From Anaerolineaceae bacterium (GTDB lineage: Bacteria; Chloroflexota; Anaerolineae; Anaerolineales; Anaerolineaceae), in contig PABH01000004.1 in the NCBI GenBank assembly GCA_002702705.1, forward strand, positions 1-64,000: 64,000 nt of DNA, in the 5' to 3' direction. The notes beneath the pieces were generated by a model. The model was not told where the DNA came from. It ran no database searches and saw nothing but the letters and a program-made list of their open reading frames with translations. The position numbers and the translations under genes were made by a program. Shown here piece by piece: positions 17,671-27,275 of this stretch. Every line of letters starts with the position of its first letter. Positions within the stretch are counted from its first letter, which is position 1.

Positions 17671-17820
17671 GGAAAGGAGGCGCAGGTTATGTGTAAAATC
17701 ATCTATACGTGTGGGTATTTACCCCAAAATGATGCGCCTCATGTTTTGTTTTCTTTTTAGCAGTCTGTTTTATTAAAAACAGAACCACAGGCGCATATCC
17801 GGCTTGTGGTTTTTTATTTT
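17671..17820 (+). promoter_or_regulatory. Attenuator-like region with mutually exclusive stems
   Basis: Three complementary segments are arranged in order. GAGGCGCA (17677-17684) overlaps the ribosome site of a 23-codon ORF. ATGCGCCTC (17732-17740) lies near that ORF's end. AGGCGCAT (17789-17796) lies inside a terminator-like hairpin, AACCACA/TGTGGTT at 17783-17811, followed by TTTTATTTTTATTT. The middle segment can pair with either neighbour, but not with both. A further 8-bp hairpin (TCTGTTTT/AAAACAGA) is between them. The layout resembles a translation-coupled attenuator. Confidence 0.5.
17689..17760 (+). CDS. 23-residue ORF, possible leader peptide
   Basis: AAAGGAGG lies eight bases or so before the ATG, among the strongest ribosome sites in the window. 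The ORF encodes MCKIIYTCGYLP and ends in an aromatic FSF. No homologue is recognised. It lies inside an attenuator-like array of stems and 190 nt ahead of the RIO kinase gene. It could be a regulatory leader or a free small protein with its own terminator. Confidence 0.5.
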   Translation: MCKIIYTCGYLPQNDAPHVLFSF

Positions 17821-17952
17821 TATTTCGCCAAAACCATCCGTTTGATGAAGAGCTGTTTTGACTTGAATGGTTTTATGGTAAAAAAAATTCAAACCTGTCT
17901 GCTATGTTGATTTAATTGTTAAAAATATAACCAAATATTCAGAGGTGTAATT

Positions 17953-18960
17953 ATGTGTCCTCACATGGACGCTTATGATTTTGACGACGATGAACAGCAA
18001 ATTCCCCCCATTCGTGGTTTGTCCCGTTCCGAACGTCGAAAAAAAACAAAAAAGAAACAACAGAATCCTGGAAATGAAAATATCATACAGGACAGTACGG
18101 CGCAACTTAATGAAGATACCCTTACGTTCACCTACCAGGCTTCCCGTTATGAAGCCGGTTGGTTAGAAAAATCGTTGGGAGGTTTTTACCAGCAGCATTG
18201 GATTCAAGATGTTTTGCGTCTGATTAAAGGCGGTAAAGAAGCATCGGTTTACCAGTGTCTGGCGGATGAATCCAGTGGACAAAAGTATTTGGCTGCCAAA
18301 GTGTATCGCCCACGCCAATTTCGTAATTTAAAAAATGATCACCTTTATCGTGAAGGACGAGATTATTTGGATGAGAATGGACATATCATTCATGATAAAC
18401 GGGCCAGTTATGCCATCCAGAAAAAATCTTCGTATGGATTAAAACTTTCGCACGCTTCCTGGATTGAGCATGAGGTGAAAACAATGCAGATCCTTTTGGA
18501 TGCTGGTGCGGATATTCCTGTGCCTCATGCCAGCGCGGATAATGCCATCCTGATGACTTTTTTTGGCGATGATTTTACGGCTGCTCCGACCTTAAATGAG
18601 GTTTCAATCAACAAAAAAGAGGCGAAGTCACTTTTTGACCGTGTTTTGTTTAATGTGGAATTGATGTTAGCGAACCATCGAGTTCATGCGGATCTTTCAG
18701 CTTACAATATTTTGTATTGGGAAGGTGAAATTTGCTTAATCGATTTTCCTCAGGCAATTGATCCCCGCCAAAATCTCCATGCCTGGCCCATCTTTTTGCG
18801 GGATGTAACCCGGGTTTGTCAGTATTTTTCAAAATTTGGCATAGAATCGGATTCCTTTAACTTGGCATCCGATATTTGGGAAAAAAATGGATTTTCACTT
18901 TCTTCGGAAATTGACCCTCATTTTTTAAAGGAAATGGATCCTTTTGATCATTCTTTATAA
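17953..18960 (+). CDS. RIO1-family serine/threonine protein kinase
   Basis: The kinase core has the ATP loop GGKEASVYQC, the lysine in AAKVYRPRQF, the catalytic loop HADLSAYNIL (Asp and Asn present) and the metal site IDFPQAID; RIO kinases have this in place of DFG. In eukaryotes and archaea, RIO proteins act as ATPases in small-subunit ribosome maturation; bacterial roles are not settled. The N-terminal ~45 residues are lysine-rich (RRKKTKKKQQ), suggesting nucleic-acid binding. AGAGGTG precedes the ATG. It is single-gene, with a strong terminator. Confidence 0.92.
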   Translation: MCPHMDAYDFDDDEQQIPPIRGLSRSERRKKTKKKQQNPGNENIIQDSTAQLNEDTLTFTYQASRYEAGWLEKSLGGFYQQHWIQDVLRLIKGGKEASVYQCLADESSGQKYLAAKVYRPRQFRNLKNDHLYREGRDYLDENGHIIHDKRASYAIQKKSSYGLKLSHASWIEHEVKTMQILLDAGADIPVPHASADNAILMTFFGDDFTAAPTLNEVSINKKEAKSLFDRVLFNVELMLANHRVHADLSAYNILYWEGEICLIDFPQAIDPRQNLHAWPIFLRDVTRVCQYFSKFGIESDSFNLASDIWEKNGFSLSSEIDPHFLKEMDPFDHSL

Positions 18961-19000
18961 CGACGGGATTAGCCATTAGGATTTAAATAACAAATTAAAA

Positions 19001-19036
19001 ATGTAAAAAGCCAGCTCAATTGCTGGTTTTTTTACA
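19001..19036 (+). terminator. Terminator of RIO kinase gene
   Basis: A long stem, ATGTAAAAAGCCAGC against GCTGGTTTTTTTACAT, contains one G-T pair and a T-run. It lies about 40 nt after the kinase stop codon. Confidence 0.88.
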
Positions 19037-19093
19037 TTAATTTTATAGGAATCTCAAATCAGAGCGTTATGATAAAAAATATATTTTTATACA

Positions 19094-19126
19094 TTAAAAA
19101 ACCCTGGGGACTCCAGGGTTTTTTAA
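19094..19126 (+). terminator. Terminator-like hairpin just upstream of the chemoreceptor start
   Basis: TTAAAAAACCCTGG-GGACT-CCAGGGTTTTTTAA is a perfect stem with a T-run in both directions. Only 16 nt separate it from the ATG at 19143, and the ribosome site AGAGAGG is in that gap, leaving no room for a promoter after the hairpin. It may be an attenuator for the chemoreceptor, or transcription may start inside it. Confidence 0.6.
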
Positions 19127-19142
19127 TAAAAGAGAGGTCTCT

Positions 19143-21572
19143 ATGATGAAAAAAAGACAATTGTTGAATCTAAATTCATTACAAGCGAAAGTTTCCTTAT
19201 GGGTTGGGATCTGTTTATTAACAGTAGGGATTGTATTGGTGCCTTATGCCTCAATCACCGCTTTCCGCTTGGCATCCAATGTAGCCGAGCAAAAAATGAA
19301 AAATATTGGTAATGATCAACAAGAGGTCATTCAAACACAGTTAAATGAGGCAATGCTCAGTGCACGAACCATGTCTCAGGCTTTAGCCGCAATAAAAACC
19401 GGAACGGGGAAAGAAGTGATGACCCGAGAGCAAGTAAATGTCATGATCCGTGAAGTAATGAATAGTAATTTGGATTATTATGGCGTTTATACGGTCTGGG
19501 AGCCAAACGCATTTGATGGACGTGATTCAGCGTATGTAGGCGCTCCCGGCCATGATGAGACTGGACGATTTATCTCCTATTGGGCTCCTACAGGTGATGG
19601 TAGTATTGCGCAAGATATTGTTTTTGCCTATGAAACGGACCCTTACTATTTGTGCCCAGTTACAACAAAGACCGAATGTTTCACGGAGCCTTTTGTATAC
19701 GAAGTAAACAATTTAAATGTTTTATTACCTTCTTTGGTATCTCCAATTTTGGTTAATGGAGAAGCTTTAGGTATTGTTGGTGTAGATATAAGTGTCAACT
19801 TCCTGCAAGAACTGGCCGATCAGGTAAATATTTATGATGGAAAAGGTGAAATTACGATCTACTCTCATGAAGGCATGATCGTTGGATCTTCCGAACAACC
19901 GGAATCTGTAGGGAAAACCATCCAAGAGATTTCTCCTGAAAAGGAAGAATTTATTTTAGATTTAATTAAGAACAGCGAAACATATTTTGAAATTAATAAC
20001 CGACAAGCAACCCTGTTTATGCCAATTCAAATAGGTGAAACAACCACGCCGTGGAGTCTTGTGATAACAGTACCCGAGGGTGTTTTATTAAGAGAAGCGG
20101 CAGGCACAATGCGCAATATGATTATTTTAGGTGCCGGCCTATTTTTATTAGGGCTCTTAATCATTTGGTTTGTGATTGGAAGGACGGTCAGTAAACCAGT
20201 GAATATTTTAGTAACTGCTGTTCAACGATTAGCACAGGGTGATACGTTACGAGATTTTGACCAAAAACAAACCCAAAAAATTACAGCGCGTAATGATGAG
20301 ATTGGGTTGATGGGAAAACGATTTACAGATTTAACCGTTTATTTCCAAGATATGGCTGATATTGCCCAAACCATTGCACAAGGCGATTTACGTGTTGAAC
20401 CAAAACCGAAAAATGAAAAAGATGAGTTGGGAAATGCCTTTTTAGAAATGGTTTTAAGCTTAAGAGAATCAGTAAAAAATGTAGCCGCTAGTTCAATGAG
20501 ATTATCCAGCGCATCCAACGAGATGGCTTCCGCTTCCAATCAGGCCGGTTTAGCGACTTCACAAATTTCAACAACCATTCAACAAGTTGCCAGTGGGGTT
20601 ACCCAACAATCCGAGGCGTTTAATCGCACGGTTGCTTCTATTGAACAAATGAGCCGCGCTATAGAAGGTGTTTCTTTAGGTGCACAGGAACAAGCAAAGG
20701 CGGTGAGTAAATCTGCAAGTATTACCACACAAATATCGAATACAATCACCCAGGTAGCCGGAAATGTTAATACGGTAACCCTTCAATCACAAACATCCAG
20801 CGAACAATCAAAATCAGGTGCCAAAACCGTTTTGGAAACGATTGAGAGTATGCAAACCATCAAAGAAAGAGTAGGTTTATCCGCGCAAAAAGTTCAGGAA
20901 ATGGGTGAAAGATCCACACAAATCGGAATGATTGTGGAAACGATTGAAGATATAGCCTCCCAAACAAATTTATTGGCACTGAACGCGGCAATTGAGGCTG
21001 CTCGAGCAGGTGAACACGGCAAAGGATTTGCTGTTGTAGCAGACGAAGTACGGAAATTAGCGGAACGGTCAACCAATGCGACCAAAGAAATTGGAGACTT
21101 AATTGAAACCATTCAGTCCACAGTGGATGAAGCTGTAAAAGCCATGCAAGAAAGTGGCATAGAGGTGGAAAATGGAGTGGTGCGTGCAAACAGTGCGGGA
21201 ACAGCCTTGGATAGTATCTTACAAGCATCCGAAGCGGTTTACAAAGAGTCTCAGCAAGCGGTAAGTGCTGTGAAAAGTATGGAAAATTTAACAATTGAAT
21301 TGGTGCAAGCTTCCGAAACGGTTTCTGCTGTTGTGGAGGAAAATACAGCTGCAACAGAGGAAATGTCGGCTAGTTCAAGCGAGGTTTCTTTGGCAATTGA
21401 ATCGATTGCATCTGTATCCGAAGAAAATAGCGCCGCAATTGAGGAAGTTTCAGCTTCCAGTGAAGAGATGACCGCCCAGGTAGAAGAAGTTTCTGCATCC
21501 GCTCAAGCCCTGGCAGATTTAGCACAAACTTTAATGAAAGTTGTCGAAAAATTCCAATTTAATAACGATTAA
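19143..21572 (+). CDS. Methyl-accepting chemotaxis protein with periplasmic dCache-type sensor
   Basis: The protein has 809 residues. A first TM segment (about 16-40) is followed by a ~285-residue extracytoplasmic sensor resembling dCache_1, with [17 protein letters not shown] and [14 protein letters not shown] second TM (about 326-348), a HAMP domain (GRTVSKPVN..., to about 405) and the signalling coiled coil follow. The hairpin tip is [16 protein letters not shown] with [12 protein letters not shown]. No C-terminal pentapeptide tether for CheR/CheB is seen. No che genes are nearby. The ligand is unknown; dCache domains often bind amino acids. Confidence 0.94.
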   Translation: MMKKRQLLNLNSLQAKVSLWVGICLLTVGIVLVPYASITAFRLASNVAEQKMKNIGNDQQEVIQTQLNEAMLSARTMSQALAAIKTGTGKEVMTREQVNVMIREVMNSNLDYYGVYTVWEPNAFDGRDSAYVGAPGHDETGRFISYWAPTGDGSIAQDIVFAYETDPYYLCPVTTKTECFTEPFVYEVNNLNVLLPSLVSPILVNGEALGIVGVDISVNFLQELADQVNIYDGKGEITIYSHEGMIVGSSEQPESVGKTIQEISPEKEEFILDLIKNSETYFEINNRQATLFMPIQIGETTTPWSLVITVPEGVLLREAAGTMRNMIILGAGLFLLGLLIIWFVIGRTVSKPVNILVTAVQRLAQGDTLRDFDQKQTQKITARNDEIGLMGKRFTDLTVYFQDMADIAQTIAQGDLRVEPKPKNEKDELGNAFLEMVLSLRESVKNVAASSMRLSSASNEMASASNQAGLATSQISTTIQQVASGVTQQSEAFNRTVASIEQMSRAIEGVSLGAQEQAKAVSKSASITTQISNTITQVAGNVNTVTLQSQTSSEQSKSGAKTVLETIESMQTIKERVGLSAQKVQEMGERSTQIGMIVETIEDIASQTNLLALNAAIEAARAGEHGKGFAVVADEVRKLAERSTNATKEIGDLIETIQSTVDEAVKAMQESGIEVENGVVRANSAGTALDSILQASEAVYKESQQAVSAVKSMENLTIELVQASETVSAVVEENTAATEEMSASSSEVSLAIESIASVSEENSAAIEEVSASSEEMTAQVEEVSASAQALADLAQTLMKVVEKFQFNND

Positions 21573-21576
21573 TCAA

Positions 21577-21611
21577 TTTTCCCAGGCAAAGGAAAACTTT
21601 GCCTGGGAAAA
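21577..21611. repeat. 15-bp perfect inverted repeat after chemoreceptor gene
   Basis: TTTTCCCAGGCAAAG and CTTTGCCTGGGAAAA flank a 5-nt loop. Neither strand has a T-run after the stem, so it is not a classical terminator. It may protect the mRNA 3' end or terminate through its own A/T base pairs. Confidence 0.6.
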
Positions 21612-21665
21612 ACACCTACCTTAAAATTACTTTTTGATACAATTAGTTTGGTTATTTAAACAAGA

Positions 21666-24600
21666 TTGGAATTAATTTTGAATATTCCTGGATTAAATCA
21701 ATCAATTCTAAACACCTTATATGATGGGGTTTCAGAGGCTGTCTTTATTGTTGATTGGAATGGACTCATTCAATACGTTAATAAAACAGCGTTATCCTGG
21801 GTTAATGATGATTTTTCGAATATTCTAAAAAGAAAAATAACGCTCAATTTGAAAGATCAATATAAGTTTTTTGCATATTTTGATACAAAAAACCTGATAC
21901 TTTACCCGGGTTTTATTAAAAATGCTGATAAAGATATTGCAGGAAAAACAGTTGAAGTTCGGATTTCAGACCTCACAACAGAACAAGGTAGATTTTTTGT
22001 TTATTGTATTGAGGATTTATACGAAAAAGAGAAAGACCAATATTTTCATCAGGCAATTTTAGAAATTGCAACCTCAGCCAACCTTACGGATAACCTGGAT
22101 AACTTTTATAAACAAGTACATGCTACCTTAAGGAAATTTGTTGTTGCGGAAAACTTCTATATCGCCATCTACGATGAGGATGCTCAGTTCATCCGTTTTC
22201 CTTATTATGTGGATCAGCAAGATTATTTAAATCCAGAAGATGTATTAATCCAGGCGCGCAACCGCAAGAAAAAACGTGGTCTAACAGAATATCTAATTAA
22301 TCAGGGCCAGCCCTTGTTATTGTCAGAACAAGATATTCAGAAATTATCCAAAGAGGGCGAGATCAGCGTGATTGGCAGTTTGCCTAAATACTGGTTGGGT
22401 GTTCCGTTAAAAAACACAGCCGGAAAAATTTTGGGTGGCATGGCACTCCAGTCTTATGATGAACAAAAAAAATACACAAAAACGGATGAGGAGTTATTAA
22501 GTTTTATCTCCACGCAAATTACGATCACCCTGGAGCGGAAACAAATTGAGGAGAGGCTTAATGTAGAACGAGATTTATTTACCAATGGCCCTGTGGTGAT
22601 TTTTAAACAACTGGTAGAACCAGGCAAAATTGGCAAGATGTTATATGTTTCCCCCAATATTCGCCAGTTTGGGTACCAGGCGAAAGATTTTTTGCAGGGA
22701 AAAATCTCCTACAAGGATATCGTTCACAAAGATGACCGGGACTTGGTCTTTCAGTATGATATGGGTAAAACGTTTATTGATGAAACGTCAGCTTACATGG
22801 GCGAAGAATATCGTATTCTGACCGCTGATGGTGAGATACGGTGGGTTTTTGATTTTACCTATATTTTTAAACGACAAAACGAGGATTTTGTTGAATATAA
22901 TTTTTATATCCTTGATATTACCGACCGAAAAGAAGCGGAAGCAAAATTACAGGACCTTAATGAACGTTTAGAGATCCGGGTTCAGGAACGCACGAACCAA
23001 CTGCTTGAAGCGCAGTCGTTTTTGCAATTATTGATGGATACCATCCCGGCACCAATTTATTACAAAAACGAAAAAGGCGAATATATTGGCAGTAATCTGG
23101 CTTATGAGCAATTAACTGGATTTACAAAATCAGAATTGTTGGGAAAACAAGCCAGTGAAATTTGGCCGGTGTTAGATGGAGAGAGTTATCATGCCTCCGA
23201 TCTGGAATTGATCCAAAAGGGAGGTACGGATTCCTTCGAGGTGCGTGTCACTTCAAAAAACAATCAGACCCGGGATATTATTCTGAACAAAGCGGTGTTT
23301 TCCAACACAGCCAATGAATCAGCTGGTTTGGTGGGTGTTCTTTTAGATATCACTGAACGCAAACGGGCTGAACATTTACAAAGTGTTTTATATATGATTT
23401 CAGAAGCTGCCGGTTCTACAGAAGATCTTGATTCTCTGTACACGTTTGTTCATGAAATTGTTGGTAATTTAATGCCGGCCTACAATTTTTACATTGCTTT
23501 GTATGAAGAAGAGACAGATATCGTTAGTTTTCCTTATTATGTTGATCAGTATACTTCTACACCCAATCCGCGCAAATTAACGGCTGGTTTAACGGAAAGA
23601 GTAATTCACAGCAAACAAACTGTATTTTTGGATCAGAAACATATTCGTGAGATGCTTTTACAGGTGAATAAACTGCCATCCCATGCCTTACCGTATCAAT
23701 GGTTGGGCGTGCCTCTCAAAACCCAAAGCGATAAAGTAATTGGCGTAATGACAGTCCAATCGTATGACCAGCCAGACTATTTTTATACCAAAGAAGATAA
23801 AGCATTATTGGAATTTATCTCTAATCAAATTGCGGTGGCTATTGAACGAAAACAAACCCAAGCGCAATTACGGTTGTTAAATTTGGAATTAGAGGCAAAG
23901 GTAAAAGAACGTACCCTGCAATTAAATATGCAGCTAGTTGACATGCAGCAGCGGGAACGTGAATTAACCGCAGTGGTTGAAATTGCACAGGCTTTGCGAA
24001 AAATTCAAACGGAAGCACAAATTTACCCAATTGTAATCAATTGTTTAAGAACAACGATGGAAGCAGATGGTTGTTCTATCGCCTTGTTTGATGAAGACAG
24101 CCAGGAGATTTATTTCACCGTATCAGAAGGGTATTTTTCGGCTCAAAATGGTGTCCGAATTCCTTTGGAGACTGGTGCTGCCGGTTGGGTGATGCGAAAT
24201 GGAGCGGTTTATCTAAACAATAATATACAGGAAGAACCAGGACCATCCATTCTTAAATATTCTGGGGGAGTTAAAGCTTTATTAATTGCTCCGATGATTG
24301 CAGAAGATCAAGTGATTGGAATGGTAGAAGTCGGTGCAAATCGCAGTTGGGAGGATGAGGATGTCCGCTTATTAACTGCAATTGCTGAAATTACAGCCTA
24401 TGCTATTCAGCGTGAAAAATTAAACGGACTTAAGGAAAAACAGCTTGCCCGATTAAATTCCCTGCGGGAAATTGATCGTATGATCACCGGTAATGTTGAT
24501 TTGTATAACAGCATGACCTTTTTATTAAACCAGATCGTAAATCATCTAAAAGTGGATGCCGCGGATATTTTATTGGTTGTGGAAGGAAGTACCTTCTTGG

Positions 24601-25538
24601 AGTTTGGGCGAGGAATTGGATTTAAACAACCCATGGAGCGCGAATCACTGGTTTCTGTAAAACAGGGCCCTGCTGAATGGGTCATGATGAATAGTGACTC
24701 TCTTTTCATTGGGGATATTCCAAGTGCTCCGCTGTGGAAACCGTATTTTGACCAGCTTCCCTGGGAAAAACTCGTATCTTATTACGCCCTTCCGCTTAAA
24801 ACCAAAGGGCAGATGTTGGGTGTGCTGGAATTGTTTCATCGTACGCCTTTAATGGTGAATGATGATTGGGAAGGGTTTTTATATGATCTGGCCCAACAAA
24901 CGGCGATTGCCATTGAAAACGCTCAACTGATTGATAAGTTGCAAAGAGCAAACCGTGATATGTTATTTGCCTACGACAAAACAATCGCTGGGTGGGCAAG
25001 AGCGCTTGAACTTCGAGATCATGAAACAGGCGGACATAGTTTAATGGTGATGGAGTACACCATGAAACTTGTCCAAATGATGGGAATTCGGCGGGCAGAA
25101 GAGTTAACCCACATCCGCCGGGGTGCTTTGTTGCACGACATTGGCAAAATGGGCATTCCGGACAGTATTTTATTAAAACCAGGCAAATTAACCGATGAAG
25201 AATGGGTAGAGATGCGCAAACACCCGCAGTATGCATGGGATTTGTTATATCCGATTGAGTTTTTGCGTCCGGCTTTGGATATACCACTTTACCATCACGA
25301 ACGTTGGGATGGCAGCGGTTATCCAAAAGGATTAAAAGGGCAAGAAATTCCTTTAGCTGCCCGTATTTTTGCTGTGGTTGATGTTTTCCATGCATTAATA
25401 TCTGACAGACCGTACAGTAAAGCCTGGAAGGTTGAAGACGCATTAAAGTATATTACAGAGCAAAAAGGCAAATTATTTGACCCCGAAGTGGTTAATCAAT
25501 TTATTCGCCTGATTAAAACATCCGGATTTTTGGGTTAA
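21666..25538 (+). CDS. Large PAS/GAF sensor with C-terminal HD-GYP phosphodiesterase
   Basis: The 1290-residue cytosolic protein has, approximately in order, PAS (10-115), GAF (130-290), PAS-PAC (315-430), a coiled coil, PAS (455-575), GAF (590-740), a coiled coil, two more GAFs (765-910 and 930-1075), and HD-GYP (1090-1290). The output domain is intact, with LLHDIGKMGIPD and HHERWDGSGYPKGL; HD-GYP proteins hydrolyse cyclic di-GMP. No TM segments are seen. The start is a TTG (21666, or 21678 with TTGGA upstream). It ends sharing TTAA with the convergent HD-GYP gene. Confidence 0.92.
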   Translation: MELILNIPGLNQSILNTLYDGVSEAVFIVDWNGLIQYVNKTALSWVNDDFSNILKRKITLNLKDQYKFFAYFDTKNLILYPGFIKNADKDIAGKTVEVRISDLTTEQGRFFVYCIEDLYEKEKDQYFHQAILEIATSANLTDNLDNFYKQVHATLRKFVVAENFYIAIYDEDAQFIRFPYYVDQQDYLNPEDVLIQARNRKKKRGLTEYLINQGQPLLLSEQDIQKLSKEGEISVIGSLPKYWLGVPLKNTAGKILGGMALQSYDEQKKYTKTDEELLSFISTQITITLERKQIEERLNVERDLFTNGPVVIFKQLVEPGKIGKMLYVSPNIRQFGYQAKDFLQGKISYKDIVHKDDRDLVFQYDMGKTFIDETSAYMGEEYRILTADGEIRWVFDFTYIFKRQNEDFVEYNFYILDITDRKEAEAKLQDLNERLEIRVQERTNQLLEAQSFLQLLMDTIPAPIYYKNEKGEYIGSNLAYEQLTGFTKSELLGKQASEIWPVLDGESYHASDLELIQKGGTDSFEVRVTSKNNQTRDIILNKAVFSNTANESAGLVGVLLDITERKRAEHLQSVLYMISEAAGSTEDLDSLYTFVHEIVGNLMPAYNFYIALYEEETDIVSFPYYVDQYTSTPNPRKLTAGLTERVIHSKQTVFLDQKHIREMLLQVNKLPSHALPYQWLGVPLKTQSDKVIGVMTVQSYDQPDYFYTKEDKALLEFISNQIAVAIERKQTQAQLRLLNLELEAKVKERTLQLNMQLVDMQQRERELTAVVEIAQALRKIQTEAQIYPIVINCLRTTMEADGCSIALFDEDSQEIYFTVSEGYFSAQNGVRIPLETGAAGWVMRNGAVYLNNNIQEEPGPSILKYSGGVKALLIAPMIAEDQVIGMVEVGANRSWEDEDVRLLTAIAEITAYAIQREKLNGLKEKQLARLNSLREIDRMITGNVDLYNSMTFLLNQIVNHLKVDAADILLVVEGSTFLEFGRGIGFKQPMERESLVSVKQGPAEWVMMNSDSLFIGDIPSAPLWKPYFDQLPWEKLVSYYALPLKTKGQMLGVLELFHRTPLMVNDDWEGFLYDLAQQTAIAIENAQLIDKLQRANRDMLFAYDKTIAGWARALELRDHETGGHSLMVMEYTMKLVQMMGIRRAEELTHIRRGALLHDIGKMGIPDSILLKPGKLTDEEWVEMRKHPQYAWDLLYPIEFLRPALDIPLYHHERWDGSGYPKGLKGQEIPLAARIFAVVDVFHALISDRPYSKAWKVEDALKYITEQKGKLFDPEVVNQFIRLIKTSGFLG

Positions 25539-27115
25539 AAATAATTTCGATTTTCGGATAATTTTAATTTGCCACTGTCATAAGCTTTTCTTAATGCTTC
25601 CACACAGCTTTTATCCAATCGAAATCCCGCTTCGTTATATAACTCCGCAAAAGCAGCTTCGGGAGGCATGGCTGTGCGGTATGGACGGTTAGAAATGAGG
25701 GCGTGAAATACATCTGCAACAGCAACGATCCGACCTGCCAAAGAAATTTCATCTCCCCTTAGCCCTAAGGGATACCCACTGCCATCCAACCGCTCGTGAT
25801 GTTCCACGATTGCTCTTAAAACATCCCCGCCCATTAACTGCACCTTTTGCATAATCTTATACCCAATTTTTGGATGTCGGTAAATTTCATGATATTCTTC
25901 GCGGGTTAAGATCGAGGATTTTTTCAAGATATCATCCGGAATGCCAATCTTACCTACATCGTGCAGTAAGCCGCCGATTTCCAGTTGATTGATCACTTCA
26001 TACGGCAGATTTAATTCATGCCCGATTGCAACTGCGTATTCCGATACGGACTTAGAATGACGTTCTGTATAAGGATCTTTTGCATCCACTGCGTGCATCA
26101 GGCTGCCCAGCAGCTGTTTATACAGATCATCCATTTCGTTGTAGAGGGTAGCGGTTTGTAGGACTGTAGCAGCCTGGCTTGCAAAAATTTCAGCCAGCGA
26201 AACATCCATTTTTGTAAACTCGCCATTCATTTTATTGATGATCTCTAAGCCCCCAATCGTTCTCGGTTTGGAGGTTCCGCGTTGTTTCCCTAACTCAATG
26301 CGGTGCGACTGTAAGGAAACCGCCAATATCGATTGGGTTTCAAAATTGGATATAGCATCCACCCCATTAAAGTGGCGGTTATCCTGGTCTACGTTGTTAA
26401 CGATAATCGTTTCACCCGTTGCAAGTACGTGATTGATGATTCCTTTTCCACGTGGTACGCGGTAATTTTCCACCACCCGGTGATCTGCACGGGAAGAAAT
26501 ATGTAAGATGGCGTCCCCACTGTTTTCTTCAATCAAAAACAAGGAAGCTGCCTCTGCATCCAGTAACAAGGAGATTTGTTCCATCATCATACGTAAAATT
26601 TCGTCAGGAACCAGGGATGCGCTGATATTTCCAATAAATTCCAGTAATTGCTGTAAACGGCCTGACCAACGGTTGCTCTCGTAAAGATGGTACGAAGAAA
26701 CCAAGTGTTGTCCTAATAAACGGGTTTGTTTCTGAACTGTGGACACTTTATCGATATAAGTATTATTGATTAGCTGGATAACCCCAAGCGTTTTTTCTTT
26801 GTGAATAACGGGGACACAAAGCACATTATGAATCTGATGCTCCAACCATTGGGAAAGTTCCGACAACTGGTTAGGATCTTCGACCCATAAATAATCTTCA
26901 TTGATACTATCCCAGGCAAGTTTATCCGGGCAGCGGCTGGCTTGTGGGTGAGCGCCGATAACCGTGTTTAACTGAAAACTCATTGTATCGGGATTGGATA
27001 ATAAAAACAAACCGATTTCTGCCTCTGTTATGTCCTTACAAACATCCAGAAAAGTGTTCAGTTCCGTGTCAAGATCAAGATTTTGAAGCTGGTAGCGATA
27101 TGGAAGCACTGTCAT
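25535..27115 (-). CDS. GAF-GAF-HD-GYP cyclic di-GMP phosphodiesterase
   Basis: The 526-residue protein has a first GAF (about 15-155), a second and better-conserved GAF (about 170-325, with AEAASLFLIEENSGDAILHI and PRGKGIINHVLATGE), and HD-GYP (about 335-510). The output domain has HDVGKIGIPD and EHHERLDGSGYP, and its sequence follows the HD-GYP of the neighbouring large sensor closely (VADVFHALISNRPYR against VVDVFHALISDRPYS). The two may be an ancient duplication of the output domain. No membrane segment is seen. Confidence 0.92.
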   Translation of the reverse strand: MTVLPYRYQLQNLDLDTELNTFLDVCKDITEAEIGLFLLSNPDTMSFQLNTVIGAHPQASRCPDKLAWDSINEDYLWVEDPNQLSELSQWLEHQIHNVLCVPVIHKEKTLGVIQLINNTYIDKVSTVQKQTRLLGQHLVSSYHLYESNRWSGRLQQLLEFIGNISASLVPDEILRMMMEQISLLLDAEAASLFLIEENSGDAILHISSRADHRVVENYRVPRGKGIINHVLATGETIIVNNVDQDNRHFNGVDAISNFETQSILAVSLQSHRIELGKQRGTSKPRTIGGLEIINKMNGEFTKMDVSLAEIFASQAATVLQTATLYNEMDDLYKQLLGSLMHAVDAKDPYTERHSKSVSEYAVAIGHELNLPYEVINQLEIGGLLHDVGKIGIPDDILKKSSILTREEYHEIYRHPKIGYKIMQKVQLMGGDVLRAIVEHHERLDGSGYPLGLRGDEISLAGRIVAVADVFHALISNRPYRTAMPPEAAFAELYNEAGFRLDKSCVEALRKAYDSGKLKLSENRNYF

Positions 27116-27275
27116 GTATTTTCTCTGAGTATTGGATACTTATATAGTTGCAAGATTGTACCAGGTTGGCAAAAATCAATCAAAATCCATAGATATATTT
27201 AGTTTTCCCTTAAATTCCCCTTTTATTGTACAATTGGAAGGATTTTATTTTTACTATCTTTTAAAGGAGGAAACA

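Noticed and set aside
24796-25443. 215-residue antisense ORF inside the large HD-GYP gene
   Set aside because: It is a reading-frame shadow of a conserved domain, without ribosome site or recognisable protein.
27132-27275. Longer LeuRS N-terminus or a T-box leader
   Set aside because: The upstream in-frame residues are unlike LeuRS, AAAGGAGG precedes the ATG at 27276, and no T-box motif was recognised.
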